DNA of 64,000 nucleotides, from the NCBI GenBank assembly GCA_002010215.1, contig MTMY01000032.1:1-64000 (forward strand), in the 5' to 3' direction. The position numbers and the translations under genes are program-made. This document shows positions 46,924-56,029 of the stretch, one piece after another (positions within the stretch are counted from its first letter, which is position 1; the number at the start of each line of letters is the position of its first letter). Source of the stretch: Archaeoglobus sp. JdFR-37 (lineage in GTDB: Archaea > Halobacteriota > Archaeoglobi > Archaeoglobales > Archaeoglobaceae). The notes under the pieces are model-generated. The model made no database searches and was not told the DNA's origin. It worked only from the letters and a program-made list of their open reading frames with translations.

Positions 46924-48069
46924 ATGCAGCGCTTTCTTGATGAAGAGCACAGAATGCTCAGAAATGCAGTCAGGGAATTTGTAGAGAAGGAGCTGATGCC
47001 AGAGGCAAAGGAGCTAGATGAGAAAGGAGAATTTCCTTGGGATGTTTTCAGGAAGGCAGCGAAGCTGGGCTACATTGGAGCTTCACTCCCGGAAGAGTAT
47101 GGTGGAGCTGGAATGGACTATCTTTCAGAGGCAATAATAACAGAGGAGTTCATGCGTGCTGGCTCGCCGGGAGCAGTTGTAACTGCAACGCTGGGCTGTA
47201 TTCCGGTATTCTACTTCGGCACTCAGGAGCAGAAAGAGAAGTATTTGCCTGTCGTAACGTCAGGAAAGGGTGTCAGCGGTATTGCCATTACAGAGCCCAA
47301 CGCTGGCAGCGATGTTGCAGCCATCCAGACTTCAGCAGTGAAAAGAGATGGAAAGTGGGTGCTGAACGGCTCGAAAGAGTTCATAACAAATGGAAATATC
47401 GCTTCGTGGCTGGTCATTGCAGCAAAAACCGATAAGACTGCTCAGCCAGCCTACAAGGGCATATCAAATTTTATCCTCGAGCATCCTACTGAAGGATTTG
47501 CAGCGTCTCCAATCAGCAAGATGGGTATGCACTGCAGCCCGACGGCCAGTATAAGCCTTAAGGATGTTGAGGTGCCGGCAGAAAACCTGCTCGGTGCAGA
47601 AAACATGGGTTTCTACCAGATTGCCATGTTCTTCAACGTGAGTAGGGTTTTTACTGCTGCTGCAGCTCTCGGCTTGGCTCAGCGATGCTATGAGCTGGCT
47701 TTGGATTATGCAAAGCAGCGTGAGGCCTTTGGAAGGCCAATTGCAGCTTTCCAAGAGATTCAGTTCAAGCTAGCAAACATGTGGACAGAGATTCAGGCAG
47801 CCCGACTTCTCATCTGGCATACTGCAAAGCTCATTGACATGGGTCAGCCTGATGCTGCCTTCAGCAGCGCTGCTAAAGTCTATGCCACGGAGATTGCCAA
47901 TAGAGTTGCGTATGAGGCAGTCCAGATTCACGGAGGTTACGGCTATAGCAAGGAATACGATGTGGAGAGATATTACAGAGATGCAAGGATGTTCACGATA
48001 GTGGAAGGGACCAGCGAGATACAGAGGCTGATATTGGGGAGGTTTCTTACAGGCAGGCTGAAGTTTTAG
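46924..48069 (+). CDS. Acyl-CoA dehydrogenase
   Basis: 381 residues, complete. SLPEEYGGAGMDYLSEA, ITEPNAGSDVAA, IHGGYGYSKEYDVERYYRDARM and FTIVEGTSEIQRL with the catalytic glutamate are all present. It forms an operon with the hydroxyacyl-CoA dehydrogenase/hydratase fusion, so both serve the same beta-oxidation cycle. Electron transfer flavoprotein genes are not in the window. Confidence 0.95.
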   Translation: MQRFLDEEHRMLRNAVREFVEKELMPEAKELDEKGEFPWDVFRKAAKLGYIGASLPEEYGGAGMDYLSEAIITEEFMRAGSPGAVVTATLGCIPVFYFGTQEQKEKYLPVVTSGKGVSGIAITEPNAGSDVAAIQTSAVKRDGKWVLNGSKEFITNGNIASWLVIAAKTDKTAQPAYKGISNFILEHPTEGFAASPISKMGMHCSPTASISLKDVEVPAENLLGAENMGFYQIAMFFNVSRVFTAAAALGLAQRCYELALDYAKQREAFGRPIAAFQEIQFKLANMWTEIQAARLLIWHTAKLIDMGQPDAAFSSAAKVYATEIANRVAYEAVQIHGGYGYSKEYDVERYYRDARMFTIVEGTSEIQRLILGRFLTGRLKF

Positions 48070-48117
48070 ATTTATTTTACCCCTTTTTATTTCTTATTTC
48101 ACCTTAATCTTTATCTC

Positions 48118-48147
48118 GCCCACCCGGCCCCTCCTCCATCCTGGAGC
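48118..48147 (-). repeat. Dispersed GC-rich intergenic element, copy B
   Basis: On the minus strand this reads CTCCAGGATG, 7 nt, GGCCGGGTGGGCG, exactly the two blocks of copy A at 22098. It starts about 40 nt beyond the stop of the PIN remnant, as copy A does after korB. Confidence 0.45.
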
Positions 48148-48184
48148 TTCAGATGTCACCTCTAGAACAGCAAAAAACAAAAAA

Positions 48185-48532
48185 TCAGCCCAAAGGCACC
48201 CTTTTCAAGCCATGAACTCTGTCAAAATCCTGATTATCGGAAACGATTACTCCATCAACCGACAGAGCCGATGCGGCAATCAGGCTGTCAAAAAAGGACA
48301 AACCATGCTTCTCCTCTATCTCGGCCTGCCTGATGAACAGATTAATATCAATCGTATTCACAATTTTTACCTTATTTCTGGCAAGAATGTGGTCTATTGC
48401 TCTCATGGCATCTGCAACCTGACTGGGTGGTCTACCTCTAGCCCGCAACACCACCTGAAACTCAAATAAGGCTGTATCGGGAACCCGGAGACCCCGGATG
48501 TTCAGAGCTTTTAAACAAAAGCGACTCAGCAA
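48185..48532 (-). pseudogene. PIN-domain (VapC-like) toxin remnant, N-terminus missing
   Basis: The frame encodes the middle and end of a PIN domain: RVPDTALFEFQVVLRARGR, GLSFFDSLIAASALSVDG, VIVSDNQDFDRV. The first strand with the conserved metal-binding Asp (usually VxDxN) is absent. A stop codon lies just upstream of the only start (TTG at 48532), and other frames upstream do not encode it. No VapB antitoxin gene is adjacent. This looks like a decayed toxin gene. Confidence 0.7.
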
Positions 48533-48563
48533 ACTTTATCTAATATTTAATCATTATGTTTTT

Positions 48564-48589
48564 GAGAAGAATTCTGGAGAAGAATTCTG
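48564..48589 (+). repeat. Perfect 13 bp tandem duplication
   Basis: GAGAAGAATTCTG occurs twice in direct succession in the leader of the acyl-CoA ligase gene at 48623. Each unit contains the palindrome AGAATTCT, so two symmetrical sites lie one helical turn and a bit apart. Confidence 0.75.
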
Positions 48590-48622
48590 GAAAACCTGTT
48601 AAGAAGAGGTGGTGAAAGATAG

Positions 48623-50263
48623 ATGATAGTAGGAAAATCTTCTACCATAAACGACGACTACCAGCTCAATGTGACCAGAATACTCCAGCATGCAGCAAAA
48701 GTTCATCCAAAGAGAGAGATAGCATCACGCTCCATCTTTGGCATCCATCGCTACAACTATGCTCAAGCCTACGAAAGAGTATGCGCCATTGCTAATGCCC
48801 TAGAAAAACTTGGCGTCAAGCCTGGGGATGTGGTAGCTCTTCTAGGCTTCAACACCCACAGGTTTTACGAAAGCTACTTTTCGATCCCCGGCTTAGGAGC
48901 AGTTCTGCTCCCACTGAACCTGCGCCTGCCGCCTCAGGACCTACTTTACATCCTGAAGCACAGTGAGGTGAAGGGGCTGTTGGTAGATGACTTCATGGTG
49001 CCCATTGCTGAAATGATTGCCCCACAGCACGATTTCAACTTCTTTGTGGTGATGAGCGAGAGAAAAAAGGTAGATACTAAGCTTGACCCAGTTTACAGCT
49101 ATGAGGAACTTGTTGAAGAGAATGAGAAGACGAGGGAATGGGATGAAGTGGATGAGAAGAGTGCAGCAACAGCCTGCTACACTTCAGGCACAACGGGGAA
49201 ACCTAAGGGCATCTACTTCTCCCACCGCTCCATATATCTACATGCTCTCACCGGGGCAGCATATCTGAGAATTGGACCTGAAGATTGCTACATGCAGATA
49301 GTGCCAATGTTCCATGCCAACGGCTGGGGTGGTCACATAGGCTCAACCATGGTGGGCTCCAAACTGGTATTTCCTGGCTTTTTCACGTTAGAAAACGTTG
49401 ATGTGCTGGTGGATCTCATCGTGAAGGAAAGCGTCACCGTAACCCACGCCGCCCCTGTCATCCTCATCCCCATGCTGGAGTACCTGAGGAAGCTCGATCC
49501 GAAACCAGACCTTACCGGGCTGAGGATAGGTTCTGGAGCATCAGAACCTCCGGTTGCCATGATGAAGGGCTTTGCAGAGTTCGGTGTTGAAATCATACAT
49601 GCCTATGGAGCCACAGAAACAAGTCCGCTCGTTACCCTGAACTTCATCAAGCCAGAGCTTCAGCTGAGTGAAGAAGAATACTGGGAGTACAAGAAGTATC
49701 AGGGGCTTCCTGTTCTGGGGGTAGAAGTAAAGGTGATGACTGGAGATAAGGAAGATAAGGAAGCTCCTTGGGACGGAAAGACCATGGGTGAGCTCTGGAT
49801 AAAAGGAATCTGGGTTACCAAGGAGTACTACAGAGACGAGAGGATGAAGGACAGCTTCGCAGATGGCTGGTGGAAGAGCGGTGACGTGGCGATGATAACT
49901 CCTGAAGGCTACGTAAAGATTGTAGACAGGGTCAAGGACGTGATAAAGAGCGGTGGAGAGTGGATTAGCAGCGTAGACCTTGAGAACACACTCATGGCTC
50001 ACCCTGCAGTGCTTGAAGCCTGTGTTATTGGCGTTGAGAACCCCAAGTGGCAGGAAAGGCCTCTGGCATTTGTTGTGCTGAAACCAAGCAAAGAGGCGAC
50101 GAAGGATGAGCTGATTGAGTTCCTGAAGCCAAGATTTGCCAAGTGGCAGCTGCCGGACGATATTCTTTTCGTGGACGAAATTCCCAAGACAAGTGTTGGA
50201 AAATTCGACAAGAGGGCTTTGAGAAACAAATACATGAGATATCTGATTGAAAAGTCCGATTAA
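48623..50263 (+). CDS. AMP-forming acyl-CoA ligase (medium-chain type)
   Basis: 546 residues. ACYTSGTTGKPKGIYFSHR near residue 185, HAYGATETSPL, WWKSGDVAMITPEGYVKIVDRVKDVIKSGGEWIS and the C-terminal lysine loop TSVGKFDKRAL are the ANL-family marks. The segment MFHANGWGGHIG is typical of medium/short-chain fatty-acid ligases. It probably starts beta-oxidation of a carboxylic acid. The HMGCS-like/DUF35 and thiolase genes follow in the same direction, with a 36 nt gap to the next start. Confidence 0.94.
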   Translation: MIVGKSSTINDDYQLNVTRILQHAAKVHPKREIASRSIFGIHRYNYAQAYERVCAIANALEKLGVKPGDVVALLGFNTHRFYESYFSIPGLGAVLLPLNLRLPPQDLLYILKHSEVKGLLVDDFMVPIAEMIAPQHDFNFFVVMSERKKVDTKLDPVYSYEELVEENEKTREWDEVDEKSAATACYTSGTTGKPKGIYFSHRSIYLHALTGAAYLRIGPEDCYMQIVPMFHANGWGGHIGSTMVGSKLVFPGFFTLENVDVLVDLIVKESVTVTHAAPVILIPMLEYLRKLDPKPDLTGLRIGSGASEPPVAMMKGFAEFGVEIIHAYGATETSPLVTLNFIKPELQLSEEEYWEYKKYQGLPVLGVEVKVMTGDKEDKEAPWDGKTMGELWIKGIWVTKEYYRDERMKDSFADGWWKSGDVAMITPEGYVKIVDRVKDVIKSGGEWISSVDLENTLMAHPAVLEACVIGVENPKWQERPLAFVVLKPSKEATKDELIEFLKPRFAKWQLPDDILFVDEIPKTSVGKFDKRALRNKYMRYLIEKSD

Positions 50264-50299
50264 GAGCCAAAAAGAACCGAACAACGAGGAGGTGATATT

Positions 50300-51673
50300 C
50301 TGGCAGCAATAAATGGCTGCAGTGTTTATTTACCCGTCTGGAGGTTGGAAAGGAATGAGATTTCAAGGCAAACTGGTATGCCGTCGCTAGGTGGCGAGAG
50401 GACTGTAGCCCACTGGGATGAAGACAGTCTCACAATGGCCGTCGAAGCGGCAAGGGGTCTGGGAGTTGAAGAGTTCGATGCAGTTATCTTCGCCTCAACC
50501 TCACCACCCTTCAAAATCAAGCAGTGCGCCAGCATAATAGCTTCTGCCCTTGATTTGAGTGGCAATACCTTCACCATGGATGTGACGGACTCATTCAGAG
50601 CTGCCACAAACGCTCTGATTACCGCAAACGAGATGGTTGATTCAGGAAGGTTCAGCAGGGTTCTTGTGGTCGCAGCGGATCGTATTCCTGTAAAGCCCGC
50701 AACCATCTACGAGCAGCTTTACGGAGATGCTGCCGTGGCGATAGCAGTGGAGAAAGATGGAGATGCCAAGATACTTGGCTACTCAACTGCAACAAAGCCC
50801 CTTCCAGGAACTTGGATGAGAAGTGATGATGATACAGTCAAGGACTTCGACATGCGCCTAGATGCCCGCTACGGATATGCTGAAAGCGTGCAGCAGGCTG
50901 TGATGCCTCTGTTTGCCAAGCTCAACCTGTCTCCAGCAGATGTGGACAGAATAGTTGCATCAGCTCCCGATCCGAAAAGCTATGTGGGTTTGCTCAAAGC
51001 AGTGGGAGTTAAGGCTGAGGAGTTTTATTTCTCCAGCATTGGGATTGCCGGGGCAGCCCACCCCCTGCTCTTACTGGCTTCACAGCTTGAAAGACCCGGA
51101 AGAATTCTTCTGGGAGGTTACGGGGAGGGGGCCGACGTTTTTGCCATACAGATAGATGATGCTATTGAATCAAACCTAGGCGAGATGCTGGAAAGCGGGA
51201 AGAAGATAGGCTATGCAGATTATCTATTCAACAGGGGTTTTGTTGGAGTCAAAGAGGCTCCAGACAGGCCATCTCTGACCAAATACTGGAGGGATGAGAA
51301 GTCCATAATACGGTTCTATGGGATGAAGTGCAGGAATTGCGGAGCTGTAAGCTATCCCATCAGCCGGTGCTGCGTGGAATGCGGGGCAAAGGATAGCTAT
51401 GAAGAGGTTAAGCTGGGAGATAAAGGAAGGATATACACCTACACCATCGATTATCTGATTATGCCCGGAAATTATACTGGCGATGGAATTCATCCTCACT
51501 GCGTTGCAGTTGTGGATCTGGAGGGTGGAGGAAGGGTTTTCTTTGAGGTTACGGACGTGTTGAGGGATTTTGAGGGCGTTGAGTGCGATGCGGAGGTTGA
51601 AAGAACCTTCAGGCTGCTGTTCGAGAAAGCGGATTTCAGGTATTACGGATGGAAGGTCAGACTTCCGAGATGA
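50300..51673 (+). CDS. HMG-CoA synthase-like / DUF35 fusion lacking catalytic Cys, probable CTG start
   Basis: 457 residues from CTG at 50300. The N-terminal two-thirds has the HMG-CoA synthase/thiolase fold (INGCSVYLPVWRLERNEIS). Where HMG-CoA synthase has its catalytic Cys (ACKAGT), this protein reads SFRAAT, so Cys is Phe, and the active-site His segment is also changed. The C-terminal part is DUF35: a zinc ribbon (CRNC and CCVEC) plus an OB fold. A start at TTG 50345 would cut the first strand. The frame is open upstream with no ATG/GTG/TTG, and the CTG follows GAGGAGGTGAT by 3 nt. It probably forms a complex with the thiolase 28 nt downstream. Confidence 0.88.
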   Translation: MAAINGCSVYLPVWRLERNEISRQTGMPSLGGERTVAHWDEDSLTMAVEAARGLGVEEFDAVIFASTSPPFKIKQCASIIASALDLSGNTFTMDVTDSFRAATNALITANEMVDSGRFSRVLVVAADRIPVKPATIYEQLYGDAAVAIAVEKDGDAKILGYSTATKPLPGTWMRSDDDTVKDFDMRLDARYGYAESVQQAVMPLFAKLNLSPADVDRIVASAPDPKSYVGLLKAVGVKAEEFYFSSIGIAGAAHPLLLLASQLERPGRILLGGYGEGADVFAIQIDDAIESNLGEMLESGKKIGYADYLFNRGFVGVKEAPDRPSLTKYWRDEKSIIRFYGMKCRNCGAVSYPISRCCVECGAKDSYEEVKLGDKGRIYTYTIDYLIMPGNYTGDGIHPHCVAVVDLEGGGRVFFEVTDVLRDFEGVECDAEVERTFRLLFEKADFRYYGWKVRLPR

Positions 51674-51701
51674 GGTTCAACATGAGGCAAGAGGTGAGAG
51701 T

Positions 51702-52853
51702 ATGAGAGAAGTTGCCGTAATCGGGTGTGGAGTTACCCAATTCGGACATCATTGGAAGAAGGATCAGGAGAATTTGCTGGTTGAAGCTACTTATGAAGCC
51801 GTGAAGGATGCCAGCATAGAGCTCAAAGACGTTGAGGCTGTCTGGTGCGGAAGCTTTTACCCCTCAACCGGCATAAGCGGGAACGTTTTCAGCGACACTC
51901 TGAAGTTCTTCGGCAAGCCCATTTCGAGGGTTGAGAATTACTGCGCAACGGGCATGGATAACGTTAGAAATGCTGCCTTCGCCGTTGCCAGCGGAGCCTA
52001 TGACATTGTAATCGCTGCAGGAGTGGAAAAGCTGATGGATGCGGGCTCAAGAGGAATTCCACATATTGAAGGGATCTTCAGTGTTGCCATGCCCGCTGTA
52101 AGCGCTCCGGGAATGTTTGCAATGGCGGCAAACAGAGCCTTTAAAGAGTGGGGATGGAATAGGAAAGATCTGGCTCTGGTGGCGGTGAAAAACCACTACA
52201 ATGGAGCGAGGCACCCCAAAGCCCACTTTAGGAAGGGGGTGACAGTTGAGCAGGTTTTGAATGCTCCAATGGTTGCCTACCCCCTTGGCGTTTATGATTG
52301 CAGCGCTGTGAGTGATGGCGCTGCTGCCATCGTGCTTACCCGCCCCGAAATCGCCAAAGAGATAGTGGGAGACGATTTTGCCATAATCAAGGCAATAGGA
52401 ATGGCTGTTGAAACCATGCATCCCTGGCATCGCCCCTCCGAGACATTCCTGAGCTTTCCTGCAACTGTCAATGCTGCAAAAATGGCCTTTAAAATGGCTG
52501 GAATTGAGGAGCCCCGTAAAGAGCTTGATTTCGGAATTGTCCATGACTGCTTCACCATCACAGAACTGATAAACTATCAGGACTTGCAGCTCTGCAAGCC
52601 CGGGGAAGGGGCGGAGCTCATCAGAGACGGTGTTACGGCAATAGACGGAGACTTTCCCATCAATCCAGATGGTGGCCTGAAATCCTTCGGTCATCCCATT
52701 GCAGCTTCAGGGGTTAGAATGATTGCAGAGCTGACAAAGCAGGTTCTTGGAAAGGCTGAGGGCTTGCAGGTGGAGGGTGCAGAGGCTGGCTTTGCCCACA
52801 ACCTCGGCGGACCGTACTCGGTTGCTACGGTGGCTGTTGTGGGCAGAAGATGA
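51702..52853 (+). CDS. Thiolase (acetyl-CoA acyltransferase, archaeal SCP-x type)
   Basis: 383 residues. VIGCGVTQFGHH, the nucleophile region ENYCATGMDNVRNAAFAV, GGLKSFGHPIAASGVRM (catalytic His) and a C-terminal GFAHNLGG are thiolase marks. The second Cys of bacterial thiolases is not in the last motif, as is usual for the archaeal type. The ATG at 51702 is chosen because GAGGTGAGAG precedes it. The preceding fusion gene supplies a DUF35 partner, as in known archaeal thiolase complexes. Confidence 0.93.
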   Translation: MREVAVIGCGVTQFGHHWKKDQENLLVEATYEAVKDASIELKDVEAVWCGSFYPSTGISGNVFSDTLKFFGKPISRVENYCATGMDNVRNAAFAVASGAYDIVIAAGVEKLMDAGSRGIPHIEGIFSVAMPAVSAPGMFAMAANRAFKEWGWNRKDLALVAVKNHYNGARHPKAHFRKGVTVEQVLNAPMVAYPLGVYDCSAVSDGAAAIVLTRPEIAKEIVGDDFAIIKAIGMAVETMHPWHRPSETFLSFPATVNAAKMAFKMAGIEEPRKELDFGIVHDCFTITELINYQDLQLCKPGEGAELIRDGVTAIDGDFPINPDGGLKSFGHPIAASGVRMIAELTKQVLGKAEGLQVEGAEAGFAHNLGGPYSVATVAVVGRR

Positions 52854-52902
52854 TCCCATCATATTTTTATACTTTATCATAATTTTTTGTTATGGTGAAG
52901 TC

Positions 52903-53704
52903 ATGGCAGCAGATGATAAGCCAAATATAAGCATGTCAAAAATATACTACTTCATTCTAATCACACTTTTACTTCTCACCACATTAATTTCAGGCTGTAC
53001 TGCAAAAAATGAACCCAGCACCAAGAATGAAGCCAATCCTTCTCAGCCACTGCAATCACATTCACAACTAACTCAACAGACCACTCCGCTACCCACTCCT
53101 CAACCACCCCTACAGCCTCCTACACCTACAATACCAAAATGGGAAACTGAGGTATCAGGAGAAAAAAGAGATGAGGTAATTAGCCTGGCTCTAAACCATC
53201 CCATGGTTAAAAAGTGGCTAGACGAAGGTTATGAGGTTGTGAATGTAACCATATCACGTGAAACCTACTGGGTTTATATACTGACCAACAAGCAAATTCT
53301 GCCCTGGATTACAGGAATAACTCTGAAGGTACCAGTATATCCGGGAGATAACGTTCAGGTGGGACCCATAAACTTTGACCTCACACTTTCCAGTATTTCT
53401 GAGGAGCAAAGAAGTGAGACCCTAAAGATAGCACTTTCCGATCCGAAAACCAAGAAGTACATAGGTTAACCGCACTTATGAAGTTGAAAAAGTGGAAGTC
53501 AGCGCCTAGATACTCTGCTATAAGGAGTGCATGCCCTACGCCTACCCCACGGTTTTTCTGAAGGTGAATCCAGAGCCGTGGAAATACGGTTTCTATTACA
53601 GAATCTACGTAGATCTGGAAAACAAGCCGGTTGCATATATTCAAGGTTTCTACCGTAAGCCTTCACCGCCCTACCTCAGCAATTCAAGCATGCGAAACAA
53701 TTGA
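52903..53704 (+). pseudogene. Lipoprotein gene broken by a frameshift and an internal TAG
   Basis: The intact 5' part (ATG 52903, GGTGAAG upstream; an alternative start at 52933) has a signal peptide and lipobox (LISGC), a Pro/Thr/Gln-rich linker and PepSY-like repeats (VISLALNHPMVKKWLDEGYEV; ALSDPKTKKYIG). It stops at 53467. In the next frame the protein continues (NRTYEVEKVEVSA), meets TAG at 53507, then runs on coherently (CMPYAYPTVFLKVNPEPW, YRIYVDLENKPVAYIQGFY) to TGA at 53702. Two lesions in 40 nt argue for true decay rather than a single sequencing error. Confidence 0.75.
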
Positions 53705-53765
53705 TGAACTAAGTTTTAGCCTCATCAATTTTTAACCGTCTTGCACATCGTACATTGCAATCCCC

Positions 53766-55274
53766 TTACATCCCAGTTCTTGAAACCTTCTTTCTGTAAA
53801 CCCTCTTAAACTTCTCAAAAGCCCTCTCATAAACCTCACTGTTCTCTTTTACAGGCTTAAACGTCTTCTCAACCCTCACAAGCCTCTTGACCTCTTCAAA
53901 ACCCATATATCCTAATCCCACCATGGCTATGTAGGCTGCTCCCTTGGCTCCAGCCTCCTGCGGGTCTGAGACTTTTTTCACCTCCTTTTTGAGGGCATCA
54001 GCGAAAATTTGCAGCCATATGTCGGATTTCGCTCCACCTCCGATGAAATTAATGTAATCAGATCCTCCTGTGAGCTTCTCAAAATACATCAGTGCCCATT
54101 TCAGATTCAGAGCCACGCCCTCCAGCACAGCCCTGATGACATCGCTTTTTGAGTGCTCCAGACTCAGATTATAGAACCCTGCTCTAACGCTGTGGTCGTC
54201 GAGGGGTGAGCGCTCACCGAACATCCATGGGGTGAAAATAAGACCCCTGGTCCCAACTTCGCTTTCTGCAGCCATCTCATCCAGTTCATGGAATTCTAAG
54301 CCGTCAAAGAAGTTGTTTCTCAGCCATTCATAGCATGCTCCAGCAGTCTCCTGCTCGGCAACACACAGATACATCTCCGGGTTTGCGCTACATATACAGC
54401 CCATGTAATGCATCAAATCCTTCTTCCTTTCCGCCATGTGGGCTCCCAGCCATGCGCTAGTGCCTATGTATGCATGAATCTCGTTCTCCAGAACAGCTCC
54501 TGAACCTACAGCAGCAGATGTCATATCCCCCGCCCCGACAACCACAGGAATTCCCTCTGGCAGCCCAAACTCCTCTGCTGCTTCCTTCCTCAGCTTCCCG
54601 GCGATGCTTATAGATTCCCTGATCTCCGGAAGCTTTTCCTTGTCAATACCAAACTTCCTGAGAATTGCATCGCTCCAGCACATCTTTCTCTTCCTCGTGT
54701 CCATCATCCAGCTTATGTTGGCGCAATCCCTGCTGGTGACAAAGTTGCCAGTGCACCTGAAAATCAGGTAGTCCTTGACATCCAGAAACTTGTAAGTTGC
54801 TTTATAAATGTCGGGCTCATTCTTCTTTATCCAAAGAATTTTAGATATAGCATCCTTGCCTGCAAAACCGGGAGCGCCGCCGGTTATCCTCAAAAACTGA
54901 ATCAGATTGACCAGATTGTACTTTGTTACCCTGTTTCCAATGATTTCGAATGCTTCCTTAGCCGCCCTTGTATCCAGCCAGATCATGCAGTTCATCAGCG
55001 CCTCACCTTTTTCATCCACTGGAAGGACACCTGCCATCTGGGTCGAGAATGCGATGGCTACAATATCTTCTCCCGCTCCTGATCCTTCAACAACCTCTTT
55101 CGTGGTTTCTACAACAGCACCCCACCAGTCATGGGGGTTCTGCTCTGCATAACCTTCTTTAGGATAGAGCACTTCATATCTGGCCTTACTCAAAGCTTTA
55201 ATGCCACCATCGAGAGAAACAAGGACTGCTTTGTTTGCACTCGTCCCCACATCATGGCAGAGAATGTATTTCAT
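53766..55274 (-). CDS. FGGY-family carbohydrate kinase (xylulokinase/gluconokinase-like)
   Basis: 502 residues. It begins MKYILCHDVGTSANKAVLVSL (phosphate-1 motif). The catalytic Asp lies in VVGAGDMTSAAVGSGA near residue 255, and FIGGGAKSDIWLQIFADALKKEV near residue 405 is the FGGY C-terminal signature. It phosphorylates a pentose or sugar acid with ATP. The exact sugar is not readable. A single gene with a TATA-like element near the ATG. Confidence 0.92.
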   Translation of the reverse strand: MKYILCHDVGTSANKAVLVSLDGGIKALSKARYEVLYPKEGYAEQNPHDWWGAVVETTKEVVEGSGAGEDIVAIAFSTQMAGVLPVDEKGEALMNCMIWLDTRAAKEAFEIIGNRVTKYNLVNLIQFLRITGGAPGFAGKDAISKILWIKKNEPDIYKATYKFLDVKDYLIFRCTGNFVTSRDCANISWMMDTRKRKMCWSDAILRKFGIDKEKLPEIRESISIAGKLRKEAAEEFGLPEGIPVVVGAGDMTSAAVGSGAVLENEIHAYIGTSAWLGAHMAERKKDLMHYMGCICSANPEMYLCVAEQETAGACYEWLRNNFFDGLEFHELDEMAAESEVGTRGLIFTPWMFGERSPLDDHSVRAGFYNLSLEHSKSDVIRAVLEGVALNLKWALMYFEKLTGGSDYINFIGGGAKSDIWLQIFADALKKEVKKVSDPQEAGAKGAAYIAMVGLGYMGFEEVKRLVRVEKTFKPVKENSEVYERAFEKFKRVYRKKVSRTGM

Positions 55275-55637
55275 AATTATTAAAAATTATTTAACCATAC
55301 TTAATTTTTGCTTATCTCCTTTCTCAAACTTTCTGATTTAAGACAGTCAGAATTCGAGACTAGCAAGACAGAAGAGTGGAGACTGGATGTGTCAATGAGG
55401 TTGAGGTTGGAGGATGTATGAGTCTGGAGGAGTGGGGAAAACAGAATGGGAATAGCTTTTCGGTAATGCTCAGTATGTCATATAATTCTACACTGGCTGG
55501 TTCACACCTCTGGACCAATATGCAATGGTCGATGTCGAAGCGATAGCCGAAGAGATGACGCTACATCTGCAGAATATTTAGATTTATATTAGCAATAATA
55601 AACCTTTTAAATTTTTTAAATAAACTATAGAAATAAG
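55275..55637 (+). other. 363 nt gap, two promoters and a possible coding scrap
   Basis: The gap holds the kinase promoter at its left end and an AT-rich promoter (TTAAATTTTTTAAATAAAC) before the next gene. At 55486-55581 a frame with no start reads FYTGWFTPLDQYAMVDVEAI, then AEEMTLHLQNI and a stop. It looks protein-like and may be the tail of a lost gene. No RNA gene or repeat is recognised. Confidence 0.3.
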
Positions 55638-56024
55638 ATGAGATCGATTAGAGAGAGAATAATCGAAGACATACTTGAAGAAAATGAGGAGATTCTTGCC
55701 AAGGTTAGCTGGAAGGAAGTGAGATATGCACTCATGACATTAGTCTTCGATGTAATTATCTATGCCACAAATAAGCGTTTGCTCTACGTAATGCATGAAG
55801 TTAAAAGAATAGTTTACGAATTGCAATATTCAAGGATAACCCAGATAGAATTGGTTGAGAAGAGGAAGATGTTGGTATTCAAACAAAGCTACTACCAGAT
55901 AGATGGAGACTTAAACGATCGGGAAAGAAAACTCTGGAGAATTCCTGCAAATGTTGAAAATGCTGAGGAATTTTGTAGAGTTGTGAGTGAGATCGTGAAG
56001 AAGAGGCGCTGGAAATTAGATTGA
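55638..56024 (+). CDS. Hypothetical protein, possible PH-like domain
   Basis: 128 residues, ATG start. A hydrophobic strand pattern (VSWKEVRYALMTLVFDVIIYATNKRLLYV) and RIVYELQYSRITQIELVEKRKMLVF resemble the PH-like/bPH fold that reads a default lipid or protein ligand, but this is only a pattern match. No membrane helix is certain. Unrecognised family, no partner gene. Confidence 0.7.
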   Translation: MRSIRERIIEDILEENEEILAKVSWKEVRYALMTLVFDVIIYATNKRLLYVMHEVKRIVYELQYSRITQIELVEKRKMLVFKQSYYQIDGDLNDRERKLWRIPANVENAEEFCRVVSEIVKKRRWKLD

Positions 56025-56029
56025 TTGTA

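Noticed and set aside
53507-53509. In-frame TAG as a pyrrolysine codon
   Set aside because: A separate frameshift 40 nt upstream must also be assumed, no pyl genes are in the window, and surface lipoproteins are not known pyrrolysine proteins.
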